Source: Archangiaceae bacterium
GTDB lineage: Bacteria; Myxococcota; Myxococcia; Myxococcales; Myxococcaceae
Length of the DNA: 64,000 bases
Assembly: GCA_016714225.1 (NCBI GenBank)
Contig: JADJNS010000036.1
Location: forward strand, 1-64,000
Direction: 5' to 3'
Position 1 is the stretch's first letter; each line of letters starts with the position of its first letter. A program made the position numbers and the translations under genes. Below the pieces are notes generated by a model. The model searched no databases, was not told where the DNA came from, and saw nothing but the letters and a program-made list of their open reading frames with translations. Positions 33,574-41,144 of this stretch are shown piece by piece.

Positions 33574-34895
33574 GTGCGACCTCCGGAGACGGCTCGGGGC
33601 GCGAGCCCCCGCGCCTCGGCGAACGCTTCGAGCATCTGCCGCGACAGGCTGCCGTCGGCGAGGTCGAAGGTGAGCCACAGGAAGGCGGGCGGGTTTTCCT
33701 GGTACCAGCGCGCGCCCTCTTCGGTCGCCAGCAGCTCGAAGACCGTCTGCGCCTGCTTCACCTCGTCGGGCAGGTCGGTGGCGGCCAGCGCCTCGAGCGT
33801 CGCTCGCGGCAACGCTCCATTGAAGCCGAGCTTGGGCCACACCAGCGTGCCGACCCAATGGGGCAGAGACGTGGCGGCGATGGTGCGAATGCGCCGGGCG
33901 CCGTAGCGGCGGTAGGTCTCTACGGCGTCGAGCAGAACCTGGGTACCGGTGCCCCTGGGCAGCCCGTCGGTCAGCTGAAACACGTCGTGCTCGACCTCGA
34001 GCTCGCCTTCGGCGTTGCGGCTGAAGGTGCGCTTGTACTCGCGGTACTGGGGGTGCACCACGTTCAGCTCGACGGTGTCGGCCCCCAGGTGCGCCGTCTT
34101 GCTCGCCGCGACGCTCACGTGAACCCGGGCGCCTTCGGGTGCGGCGGCCAGGTCGGCGAAGTCGTTCGCCGACAGCTCGCGACCGAACACCGCGCGGCTC
34201 ATCTCGAGCACCCGCGCCGGTTGGTCGAGCTGCACCGTCGCGCCCCGGGCCGGCACGCGCAGCCCGTACTCCCACAGCACCTCGGTGACCCGCTGGCCCT
34301 CGAACAGCGAGGTGCGCTCGGCGGGCGGCGGCAGGGCCGCCCCGCGCTGCAGGTCAGGCGCCTCGGCGACGTGTCGCGGCGTGGCGTGCTCGAGCGTGAT
34401 GCCGTTCGCGCCGCGCTCGATGGTCAAGAGCCGGCTGCCGCCCCACCACGGGCGCGCGGTGAGGCGCAGCGCGCGGTCGCCGAGCACGTTCACCCGAACC
34501 TCTTCGCCGAGGCTGGCGCCCGCCAGGCGACCGAGCGCCGCCGGCGTCACCGGGTGGCCGAAGATTTCCGTCGTCACCGCGGAGATCGCCGCGGCGCGCT
34601 CGCTGGCCAGCGACCACAGGTAGAAGTCTGGTGGGGTGCTCGGCGCCTCGTCGCCCGACCGCAGCTGTTGCCACAAGGCTTCAGCCAGCGTGCCGAACTG
34701 CGGGGCGTCGGAGAAATCCAACGAGGCGACCGGCAGGTGCGGGGCCGCGGCGGCGCCCTCGCCCGAGGCCACCACGGGCTCGTCGACGTGGTCGGGGTGC
34801 GAGAACACCGGCTCGACCGCCGGCCGCACCGCGCGTGCGGCGCCCCCGGCAGGGGCCGGCGTCGAGCCTGGCGGTCGCTGAACCCGAACCTTCAT
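33570..34895 (-). CDS. uncharacterised protein with a GNAT-like C-terminal segment
   Basis: A 441-residue soluble protein. The N-terminus is Pro/Ala-rich. The middle has no recognised family (RLLTIERGANGITLEHATPRHVAEAPD ... GRELSANDFADLAAAPEGARVHVSVAAS). Near residues 325-370, LPRGTGTQVLLDAVETYRRYGARRIRTIAATSLPHWVGTLVWPKLGFNG matches the GNAT acetyl-CoA-binding motif (RGxGxQLL...A...GA..I....S...W.KLGF). It may be a divergent acetyltransferase, but other explanations are possible. ATG 34895 is chosen because the more upstream frame is Arg-rich non-protein-like. The small gene at 33382 is coupled to its stop. Confidence 0.6.
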   Translation of the reverse strand: MKVRVQRPPGSTPAPAGGAARAVRPAVEPVFSHPDHVDEPVVASGEGAAAAPHLPVASLDFSDAPQFGTLAEALWQQLRSGDEAPSTPPDFYLWSLASERAAAISAVTTEIFGHPVTPAALGRLAGASLGEEVRVNVLGDRALRLTARPWWGGSRLLTIERGANGITLEHATPRHVAEAPDLQRGAALPPPAERTSLFEGQRVTEVLWEYGLRVPARGATVQLDQPARVLEMSRAVFGRELSANDFADLAAAPEGARVHVSVAASKTAHLGADTVELNVVHPQYREYKRTFSRNAEGELEVEHDVFQLTDGLPRGTGTQVLLDAVETYRRYGARRIRTIAATSLPHWVGTLVWPKLGFNGALPRATLEALAATDLPDEVKQAQTVFELLATEEGARWYQENPPAFLWLTFDLADGSLSRQMLEAFAEARGLAPRAVSGGRT

Positions 34896-35056
34896 CGGCC
34901 GGCGACCATAACGCGCAGGTCCGGGCGGTGAAGCCCAGGCCCTTTCCGACCGTCTCGTGCTGGCCACGCGCGGCGCCTTTGCGTGGCGCGCGGCGCCATG
35001 GCTTCTGGCGCCGAGGGCCATGCGGCATCATGGGGGCGCTGAGTACCCTGCTCACC

Positions 35057-35896
35057 ATGGTCACCCTCCAGAACGCAGCGGGCGAGGTGCTGTACACCCA
35101 CGACGGCGACGAAGACTCGCTCGCCGCGGCCATCGAGTCGGCCATCGAAGAGCGCGTCGAGCTCACCGGCGCGGTCTTCGACGGCCTCGACCTGAGCCAC
35201 GTCAGCTTCGAGAAGGGCCGGCTCGAAGCGGCGTCGTTCAAGGGCGCGCGGCTCGACGGCGCCAGCTTCGAGAAGGCGCGGCTCACCCAGGCCAACTTCG
35301 CCCTGGCCCGCGCCAGCGGCGTCAACTTCGAGCACGCCGAGCTCACCGGCGCGGTCTTCTCGGGGGCCGACCTGCGCGACTGCAACTTCGAAGACGTCGA
35401 GGCCGGCCGCGCGGTGTTCTCGGGCGCCGACCTGCGCGACTGCAACTTCGCAGACAGCGGGCTGGGCCGCGCCGCCTTCGACGGCGCCCGCGCCCAGGGC
35501 TGCAACTTCGAGAACAGCGACCTGCGCGAGGCGCGGCTCAACGGCGCCGACCTGCAGGGCTCGAACCTCGAAGACTGCGACCTGAGCCACGCCACCCTCT
35601 GCGGCGCGAAGCTCGACCGCGCCAACCTCGAAGACAGCGACCTGAGCCACGCCGACCTGACCGGCGCCTCGTTTCGCGCCGCCAACCTCGAAGACTGCTG
35701 CTTCGACCACGCCTCGCTGCAGCACGCCCGGCTCGACGACGCCAACGTCGAAGACGCCTCGCTGCGCGACGCCGAGCTGGGCGGCGTGCAGGCCACCGCC
35801 GCGAACTTCGAGGGCTGCGACTTCACCGGCGCCCACGTCGAGGACATGAAGACCGACGGCGCCAACTTCGACGGGGCGCGCGGCCTTCGCCGGTAA
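35057..35896 (+). CDS. pentapeptide-repeat protein
   Basis: A 279-residue protein made almost wholly of A(D/N)LXX-type pentapeptide repeats (GADLRDCNFEDVEAGRAVFSGADLRDCNFADSGLG ... LDRANLEDSDLSHADLTGASF), from about residue 38 to 275. These fold into a right-handed quadrilateral beta-helix; some (Qnr, MfpA) mimic DNA and protect gyrase, but most have no known target. The surface here is strongly acidic (many Asp/Glu), compatible with DNA mimicry, though this is inference. Start choice is uncertain: ATG 35030 gives nine extra residues; no clear ribosome-binding site for either. Confidence 0.85.
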   Translation: MVTLQNAAGEVLYTHDGDEDSLAAAIESAIEERVELTGAVFDGLDLSHVSFEKGRLEAASFKGARLDGASFEKARLTQANFALARASGVNFEHAELTGAVFSGADLRDCNFEDVEAGRAVFSGADLRDCNFADSGLGRAAFDGARAQGCNFENSDLREARLNGADLQGSNLEDCDLSHATLCGAKLDRANLEDSDLSHADLTGASFRAANLEDCCFDHASLQHARLDDANVEDASLRDAELGGVQATAANFEGCDFTGAHVEDMKTDGANFDGARGLRR

Positions 35897-35901
35897 GAGC
35901 G

Positions 35902-36882
35902 ATGCCTCGCGCCGAAGCAGCGTCGGTGTCTCACCTGGTGCGGCCGCTGGTGCAGCTGGCCCGCGCGCGCGGCGCGTCGCTCGACGAGCCCGACGAGAGC
36001 ATCACCCCCAGCGACCTGGGCCGGCTCTTCGACGCCGTGGCCGAGGCGCTGGGCGAGCCGCACCTCGGCCTCACCCTGCCCGGCACGCTCTCGTTCACCC
36101 GCTACGAGCTGCCCGAGCTGGCCGCCCGCTCGAGCGCCACCCTGCGCGAGGGGCTGCAGCGCCTGGTGCGCTACGCGCCGCTGCTCAACGACGGGGTGCA
36201 GTTCGCGCTCGAGGAAGAGGGCGGGCTCGCCCGCTTCATTCACCGCACGCCGGGCCACCCGCGCGGAGTGAGCCGGCACCTCAACGAGTTCGCCATGGCG
36301 ATGGCGGTGCACAGCTGCCGCTCGCAGACCGGCCGCGCGCCGGCGGTGCGCGAGGTGCGGTTCCTGAACCCGCGGCCCGGCGGCTCGCTCGAGGCACTGC
36401 GCGCCTGCTTCGGCACCGCCGCGCTGCGCTTCGGCCACGTCGAGAACACCCTGACGTTCGACGCCGAGATTCTCGACGCCCCCCAGGCCACCCACGACCC
36501 GCGGCTGCTGGCCACCGCCGAGGGCCTCGCCGCCTCGGCCCTCGAGCGGCGCGGGCCCCAGCGCGACACCTTCGCCGCCCGGGTGGCCGAGAAGGTGCGC
36601 GAGGCGCTCGACGGGCACGAGCCGTCGATTCGCGCCGTCGCCCGCGCGCTGCGCATGAGCACCCGCACCCTGCAGCGCCGGCTCGAGGCAGAAGGCACCA
36701 GCTACGCCCAGGTGCTCGACCAGGTGCGCGAGGCGCTGGCCCGCGCACTGGTGGCGGCGCCAGCGCCTTCGCTCTCCGAGGTCGCCTTTCAGCTCGGCTT
36801 CGCCGAGTTCGCCACCTTCAGCCGCGCCTTCAAGCGGTGGACCGGGTCGGCCCCCGGCGCCTTTCGCGACGGCCAGCCATGA
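35902..36882 (+). CDS. AraC-family transcriptional regulator with Arabinose_bd-type N-domain
   Basis: A 326-residue regulator. Residues about 15-200 match the N-terminal ligand domain found in OruR/ArgR-type AraC proteins (ITPSDLGRLFDAVAEALGEPHLGLTL ... LPELAARSSATLREGLQRLVRYAPLLNDGVQF). The C-terminal AraC double helix-turn-helix is typical: SIRAVARALRMSTRTLQRRLEAEGTSYAQVLDQVREALARALV ... SLSEVAFQLGFAEFATFSRAFKRWTGSAPGAFR. Ligand and target genes are unknown. It begins 5 bases after the pentapeptide-repeat stop and is probably co-transcribed with it; autoregulation is common in the family. Confidence 0.9.
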   Translation: MPRAEAASVSHLVRPLVQLARARGASLDEPDESITPSDLGRLFDAVAEALGEPHLGLTLPGTLSFTRYELPELAARSSATLREGLQRLVRYAPLLNDGVQFALEEEGGLARFIHRTPGHPRGVSRHLNEFAMAMAVHSCRSQTGRAPAVREVRFLNPRPGGSLEALRACFGTAALRFGHVENTLTFDAEILDAPQATHDPRLLATAEGLAASALERRGPQRDTFAARVAEKVREALDGHEPSIRAVARALRMSTRTLQRRLEAEGTSYAQVLDQVREALARALVAAPAPSLSEVAFQLGFAEFATFSRAFKRWTGSAPGAFRDGQP

Positions 36883-37089
36883 GAGGCGGGGGAACTGAGC
36901 CGCGAAGCTCGCGCCGCGCCGGTGAGAGCCCTTCGGGTGGCGCGAGTACTTCGTGGCTCGTCTGGGTTTGCGACGCCGGCCGACGAAGCCCATCGGCGCT
37001 TCCGGGCGACGGGAGGGCCAAGACCGTCTTCTCGGCGTGGGTCAGAGCGGGACGCGAAGCGGCAGCCGAAGCTTGCGAGCCCCGTCAGC

Positions 37090-37246
37090 GGGCGCCCTCC
37101 CTGCGAACAGCAGCGTAAAAGAATGGGCGAGGGGTCTGACGTCGCCCCAGCCGCCTCGAACGGCGGCGATTCTTTTACGCGTTTGTTCCTGCTCGACGGG
37201 CGCCCCCTTGGGAACAGCAGCGAAGAGACTCGGCGAGGGGTCTGAG
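37090..37246 (+). repeat. pair of direct repeats of about 50 bp
   Basis: 37090-37140 and 37198-37246 share the order GGGCGCCC, GAACAGCAGCG, then GGCGAGGGGTCTGA, at about 108-bp spacing. The shared segments are nearly identical with a more variable stretch between them. Confidence 0.6.
37113..37180. repeat. 12-bp perfect inverted repeat (hairpin-forming)
   Basis: GCGTAAAAGAAT (37113-37124) and ATTCTTTTACGC (37169-37180) are perfect inverted copies with a 44-bp spacer. Outside both arms a GAACA sits at the same 3-base distance, extending the symmetry to about 20 bp. The arms are AT-rich against a GC-rich background. Confidence 0.65.
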
Positions 37247-37474
37247 CGGGCGCAAGGGGCTGGGGCTCTTTTCGAGCGGGCCCCCCCGCTGCGGCGTTCA
37301 GGTCGCCCGAGCGGTGCACGCACCGAGCTTCTCTGCGCTTGGGCGGCGGCGCCTCGGTGAGCCAGGCAGCTCCTCGGTGGTGAAGCGCCCGTGCCGGGAC
37401 AGCGAATGAGGGCTCGGGCGACACCTGCGCGGCGCTCGAGCACCATCGGGTCTGGGCGAGGGCCCGGCGCTCGG

Positions 37475-37519
37475 CGTGGGAGTAAAAAGGTTCAACCCTT
37501 GGGCGTAAACACTCCCACG
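37475..37519. repeat. 9-bp perfect inverted repeat
   Basis: CGTGGGAGT (37475-37483) and ACTCCCACG (37511-37519) are perfect inverted copies around a 27-base AT-rich spacer that itself contains AAGG...CCTT. Could be an operator, a terminator-like hairpin or an element end. Confidence 0.5.
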
Positions 37520-38072
37520 TCACTCCGGGCGGCTTCGTCACGCCCAACCGCAGGGCCGACTTCGCCCTGACGGGGGGGCACGAGTCTCCTTCTGCAGAGC
37601 GACACCAGAAGCTGACCCCTTCGCGACAGTAACGCTGACCCCCATCGATCAGGACTTCTGCTCGATCACGGGGTTCCGCAGGAGTCCGCTACGCGGAGCG
37701 CCCTCCGGGATCTGGAGGGGGTCAGAGTTGGTGACGCCGATAGGGTCAACCTTGCTGTCGCCTGACACCTTCGAGCGTTTCGGTGGTGCGAGGCGACCCA
37801 GGAGCACGGCCGAAGGCAAGCCTGGTGGCCTGGCGAGCACGTGCGACCCCGGCTGGCGAAGCGGCTCGGCCGCCGCCGCGACCGGAGCCGGCCCTCTCTG
37901 CGCGAACCGGGCCGAGCTCGAGGGCCCCACGTTCCGTGATGGCCACCGCCGAGGCGGCCGGTGTCACCGGGCGGTAAACGGCGCACCTGCGCTCGCCGGC
38001 CCGCACCTCGAGCGAAGTGCCCGCGGCTTCGATGATCCACCGCGGCGCCGGCCCACGGCACGCCGCGTGAAC

Positions 38073-38729
38073 ATGCGCGCAGCCGTCATGGCTCAAGCAC
38101 CGCTGATTCCCGTTCCGTTCTCGACCCTGCCCAGGCTGGTCGCCACCGCCTCGCGGTTCTGTGGTCGCACCTCTTCGGTGCTGCACGTCGGCACCTGCCG
38201 AAAGATGATTCGCTCGGGTGACGTGCTGCGGCTGGCCCTGCTCGCCCCCGAGATTCGCTTCCCCATCGACGTGCACGCCACCGTGCTGGCCCGCACCTTC
38301 CGCCCCGACACCATTCAGGTGCGCTACGAGCTCGCCGACCTCGCCCAGATGGAGTGCGCGCTCGGCCAGCTCTACCAATCGCGCGCCCCCGCCCTGCCGA
38401 TGTCGCTCGACGTCGCCACCTTTCACGGGCGGCGCTGCCGGCTGTCGGGGCTGTCGCAGCGCGGAGCGACGTTCGAGGTGATGGGCGAGCTGTCGACCCG
38501 CAACTGCCCGCCCGACGCCTCAGCCAAGCTGCAGCTGCCCCACCAGAAAGGCCGCGTCGAGCTGCCCGGCCGCATCGCCTGGGTGACTCCGCGGCGCGAG
38601 GCCTCGCGCCTGCACCTGAGCTTCGGCGCGGTGGGCGACTCGGCGCGCCGCATGCTCGACGACATCGTCTTTCGCTTTCAGCTCGGCGCCGCCCCGTGGA
38701 CTCCGCGGCTGCTCGCGCCTGGGCTGTAG
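38073..38729 (+). CDS. PilZ-like domain protein
   Basis: A 218-residue soluble protein. The C-terminal half (MSLDVATFHGRRCRLSGLSQRGATFEVMGELSTRNCPPDASAKLQLPHQKGRVELPGRIAWVTPRREASRLHLSFGAVGDSARRML) has the strand order and GxxxxSxxG-like element of a PilZ domain, the usual cyclic di-GMP receptor; the RxxxR part is not clearly present, so binding is uncertain. The N-terminal half may be a degenerate copy. ATG 38088 is an alternative start. The stop is directly followed by the convergent rhomboid stop. Confidence 0.55.
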   Translation: MRAAVMAQAPLIPVPFSTLPRLVATASRFCGRTSSVLHVGTCRKMIRSGDVLRLALLAPEIRFPIDVHATVLARTFRPDTIQVRYELADLAQMECALGQLYQSRAPALPMSLDVATFHGRRCRLSGLSQRGATFEVMGELSTRNCPPDASAKLQLPHQKGRVELPGRIAWVTPRREASRLHLSFGAVGDSARRMLDDIVFRFQLGAAPWTPRLLAPGL

Positions 38730-40364
38730 TCAGTTCAGCTTCAGCGTGAACGGCGCCTCGGCCGCCACCTCGCGCCACCCGCTCGAGGCCGCCTTCGACG
38801 ACAGCACCATCACCGTCGCGGTGCGGTGCCCGTCGATGAGGAAGTACGAGTCGGCGGCGCGGCCGTCGGCGGCCACCTGCCGGTGGTAGAGGTACGGCCG
38901 GCCGCCGCGGTCGCGCAGCTCGCTCTTCACCTCGACGTGAAAACCGTCGATGAGCCCGGGGTCGAACACCGCCACCGTGGCGCGCAGGGTGCCCTCGAGG
39001 TCGGCGAGCTGCTCGTCGCTCACCTTCACCTCGGGGAACACCATCACGAAGGCCACCGGGTCTTGCTGCAGGGTGCCGTACAGCCAGCTGCTGCCGTTGC
39101 CTTGCGGCTTGGGCGCGGTGGCGAGCACCGGCAGCTGTGCCACCGCGCCGCTGCCGAACGCCACCGCGCGTGGCGTGGGCTTCGAGGCCAGCTCCCACGG
39201 CCGGCCGAACGCGAACGCCACCGCCACCGCCGCGGTGAGCGCGACCAGCGCGAGCAGCCCGCCCACCTTCACCGGCGCGCGCTCGGCGAGCGGCGGCGCG
39301 AGCGGGTCGTTCGAGGTCTCGGCCGGGGGAATGCCCGAGAGAATCACTCCGGTGAACACCAGCACCCCGCCGACCAGGCCGCCGCCCAGGTGCGCGAGCC
39401 AGTCGATGCCCGGAGTGAACGAGTAGAGCAGGTTGATGCCCACCGGCGTCCACGCGCGCTGCTTCTGCACCTGCGACACCAGCGCCGGCAGCTTGCCGCG
39501 CGGCCAGGTGACCAGCACCGCGCCCGCGACCATCAGCCCCCAGATGCCGCCCGAGGCGCCCACCGCCACCACGTCGGTCGGCCGCAGCGCGCTGGCGATG
39601 GAGCCCCCCAGCCCCGCGAGCACGTAGAGCAGCAGGTAGCGGCGCCAGCCCAGAAAGCGCTCGAGGAAGGTGCCGAAGCCGAACAGCGCAATCATGTTCA
39701 TCGCCAGGTGGGCGATCGAGCCGTGCAGCAGCATCGGAGCGAGCAGCCGCCACACCTCGCCCTGGAAGATGAGGCTGGGCACCGCCGCGCCCATGCGCGG
39801 AGCGACCACGTACGGCTCGCCGTTGCCCCACAGCATCTGCAGCCCGAACAGCAGCACCGAGACCGCCGCCACCGCCCAGGTGACCACCGGCTTGCGCTGC
39901 AGCAGCGGCGCCATGAAGTCGCTCACCTCGTCGGCCTGCTGCGCGCGCCGAGCGATGACCGCCGCCGGGTCGGCCACCCCGCCCGCGTCGACGAGCTTCA
40001 CCGCCGCGTCGACGCTCTTCCACGTGGCGCCGCGCACGTGCTTCGGCGCCTCGCCCGGCACCCAGACCGACGCCATGCGCACCGAGCGCACCTGGGTCAG
40101 CGCCGACGGCACCAGCCGGTCGAGCACCTCTTCCGCGCCCAGCCGCCGGGCGTCGACGGCGACGATGACCGCGCGCTCTCCAGGCTTCACCGCCTCGCTC
40201 CACGCCTTCACGTCGGCTTCGAAGGTGGGCAGGTCGAGCACGTCGGCCAGGGTCACCCGCATCGGCGGTGCCTGCAGCTGCACGCCGCGCTCGGTGCGCG
40301 CGCTGACCACCAGCGAGCGGTCGACCTCGAGCAGCGCAGCGGTGAGCGAATCGAGTGGGTTCAT
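38730..40364 (-). CDS. rhomboid-family intramembrane serine protease
   Basis: A 544-residue protein: soluble N-domain (1-155, with AERAVIVAVDARRLGAEEVLDRLV), a six-helix rhomboid core (about 158-345) and a C-terminal soluble domain (about 375-544) after one further hydrophobic segment. The catalytic dyad is present: Ser271 in VAVGASGGIWG and His325 in DWLAHLGGGLVGG; the oxyanion residues HGSIAHLAMN (His219, Asn223) are also intact. Rhomboids cut membrane-anchored substrates within or near the bilayer. The large soluble N- and C-domains are unusual additions and may select substrates. The ceramidase-like gene lies upstream on the same strand, 34 bp away. Confidence 0.9.
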   Translation of the reverse strand: MNPLDSLTAALLEVDRSLVVSARTERGVQLQAPPMRVTLADVLDLPTFEADVKAWSEAVKPGERAVIVAVDARRLGAEEVLDRLVPSALTQVRSVRMASVWVPGEAPKHVRGATWKSVDAAVKLVDAGGVADPAAVIARRAQQADEVSDFMAPLLQRKPVVTWAVAAVSVLLFGLQMLWGNGEPYVVAPRMGAAVPSLIFQGEVWRLLAPMLLHGSIAHLAMNMIALFGFGTFLERFLGWRRYLLLYVLAGLGGSIASALRPTDVVAVGASGGIWGLMVAGAVLVTWPRGKLPALVSQVQKQRAWTPVGINLLYSFTPGIDWLAHLGGGLVGGVLVFTGVILSGIPPAETSNDPLAPPLAERAPVKVGGLLALVALTAAVAVAFAFGRPWELASKPTPRAVAFGSGAVAQLPVLATAPKPQGNGSSWLYGTLQQDPVAFVMVFPEVKVSDEQLADLEGTLRATVAVFDPGLIDGFHVEVKSELRDRGGRPYLYHRQVAADGRAADSYFLIDGHRTATVMVLSSKAASSGWREVAAEAPFTLKLN

Positions 40365-40398
40365 GGAGCCTTCGAGTGGAGCCAGGGGGGCTTCGTTT

Positions 40399-41118
40399 TC
40401 AGACGTACTGCGCGCGGAACTGGCGGTAGTGAAACAAGGTGAGCACGAGGCTCAGCGCGCTCAGGCAGTGCCACACCGCGTGCCCCTGCAGCCAGTGGCT
40501 GTGGGGGTCGCACCAGCGGCGCGAGGCGTCGAGCGCCGAGCAGGTGGCGGCGGCGGCGATGACCGCCAGCGCGGCGAAGAACCAGCCGTGCCGCGACGGC
40601 TCGCGGCGCGAGGCCAGCGCCTCGGTGCCGAGCGCGAGCAGCAGCAGCACCGCGATGATGCCCTGCACCGGCAGCCCCAGCTTCGCCACCGCCACGGTGA
40701 ACGCGGTGAGCGCGGCGATGGCGGGCCACAGGGTGACGAAGAGCTTCTCTTTCCGAAGGCGCCGCAGCCGCACCAGGTTCAACAGCACCAGCAGCACGAA
40801 GTAGAAATACATGCCGAAGAAGTCGAGCACCTGGGTCACGAAGCTCACCGTGGCGTGGTAGGCGAGCGAGGTCAGGCCCACCCACACCGAGGCCTGCGAC
40901 CAGAAGCGCAAGGTGCGCGAGGTCTCGTGGCGGTTGAAGCGCCACAGCGCCGCGGCGCCGACGATGAACGCGAGGTTCGACCAGGTGTTCGCCGGCTCGG
41001 CCACCACCGCGCACAGGGTCTCTTCGCACCACTTCACGTTGGGCAGCCCGCCCCACTCGCGCAGGGCTCCCCACGGGCAGCTCGGGTCGAGCAGCGCGGG
41101 ATATTGGGAGAGATCCAT
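40399..41118 (-). CDS. ceramidase-like (CREST superfamily) membrane hydrolase
   Basis: A 239-residue, seven-helix membrane protein with alkaline-ceramidase features: WCEETLCAVVAEPANTWSNLAFIVGAAALW (the WCE...EPxNxWSN signature), SLAYHATVSFVTQVLDFFGMY (His and Asp of the metal site) and LQGHAVWHCLSALSLVL (the paired His). CREST-family enzymes are zinc hydrolases that release fatty acid from ceramides or related lipids. Sphingolipids are reported from some Myxococcota, so a native substrate is plausible; the true substrate is inferred. Same-strand neighbour of the rhomboid gene. Confidence 0.85.
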   Translation of the reverse strand: MDLSQYPALLDPSCPWGALREWGGLPNVKWCEETLCAVVAEPANTWSNLAFIVGAAALWRFNRHETSRTLRFWSQASVWVGLTSLAYHATVSFVTQVLDFFGMYFYFVLLVLLNLVRLRRLRKEKLFVTLWPAIAALTAFTVAVAKLGLPVQGIIAVLLLLALGTEALASRREPSRHGWFFAALAVIAAAATCSALDASRRWCDPHSHWLQGHAVWHCLSALSLVLTLFHYRQFRAQYV

Positions 41119-41144
41119 CTGGGCGCAGCGTACAGTGAGCGGCC

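Larger units (their letters stand above)
36883..38072. other. gene-free region rich in direct and inverted repeats
   Basis: About 1.2 kb with several open frames on both strands, none of which reads like protein (Arg/Pro/Ser-rich, no family features). It holds a 50-bp direct repeat pair, two long inverted repeats (listed separately), and from about 37600 to 37760 several GCTGACCCC / GGGGGTCAG motifs in both orientations that look like worn ends of small mobile elements. No transposase remains. Confidence 0.6.

Noticed and set aside
36883..37550. Short open frames in the repeat region as genes
   Set aside because: They are Arg/Pro/Ser-rich in every frame, have no ribosome-binding sites and match no family.
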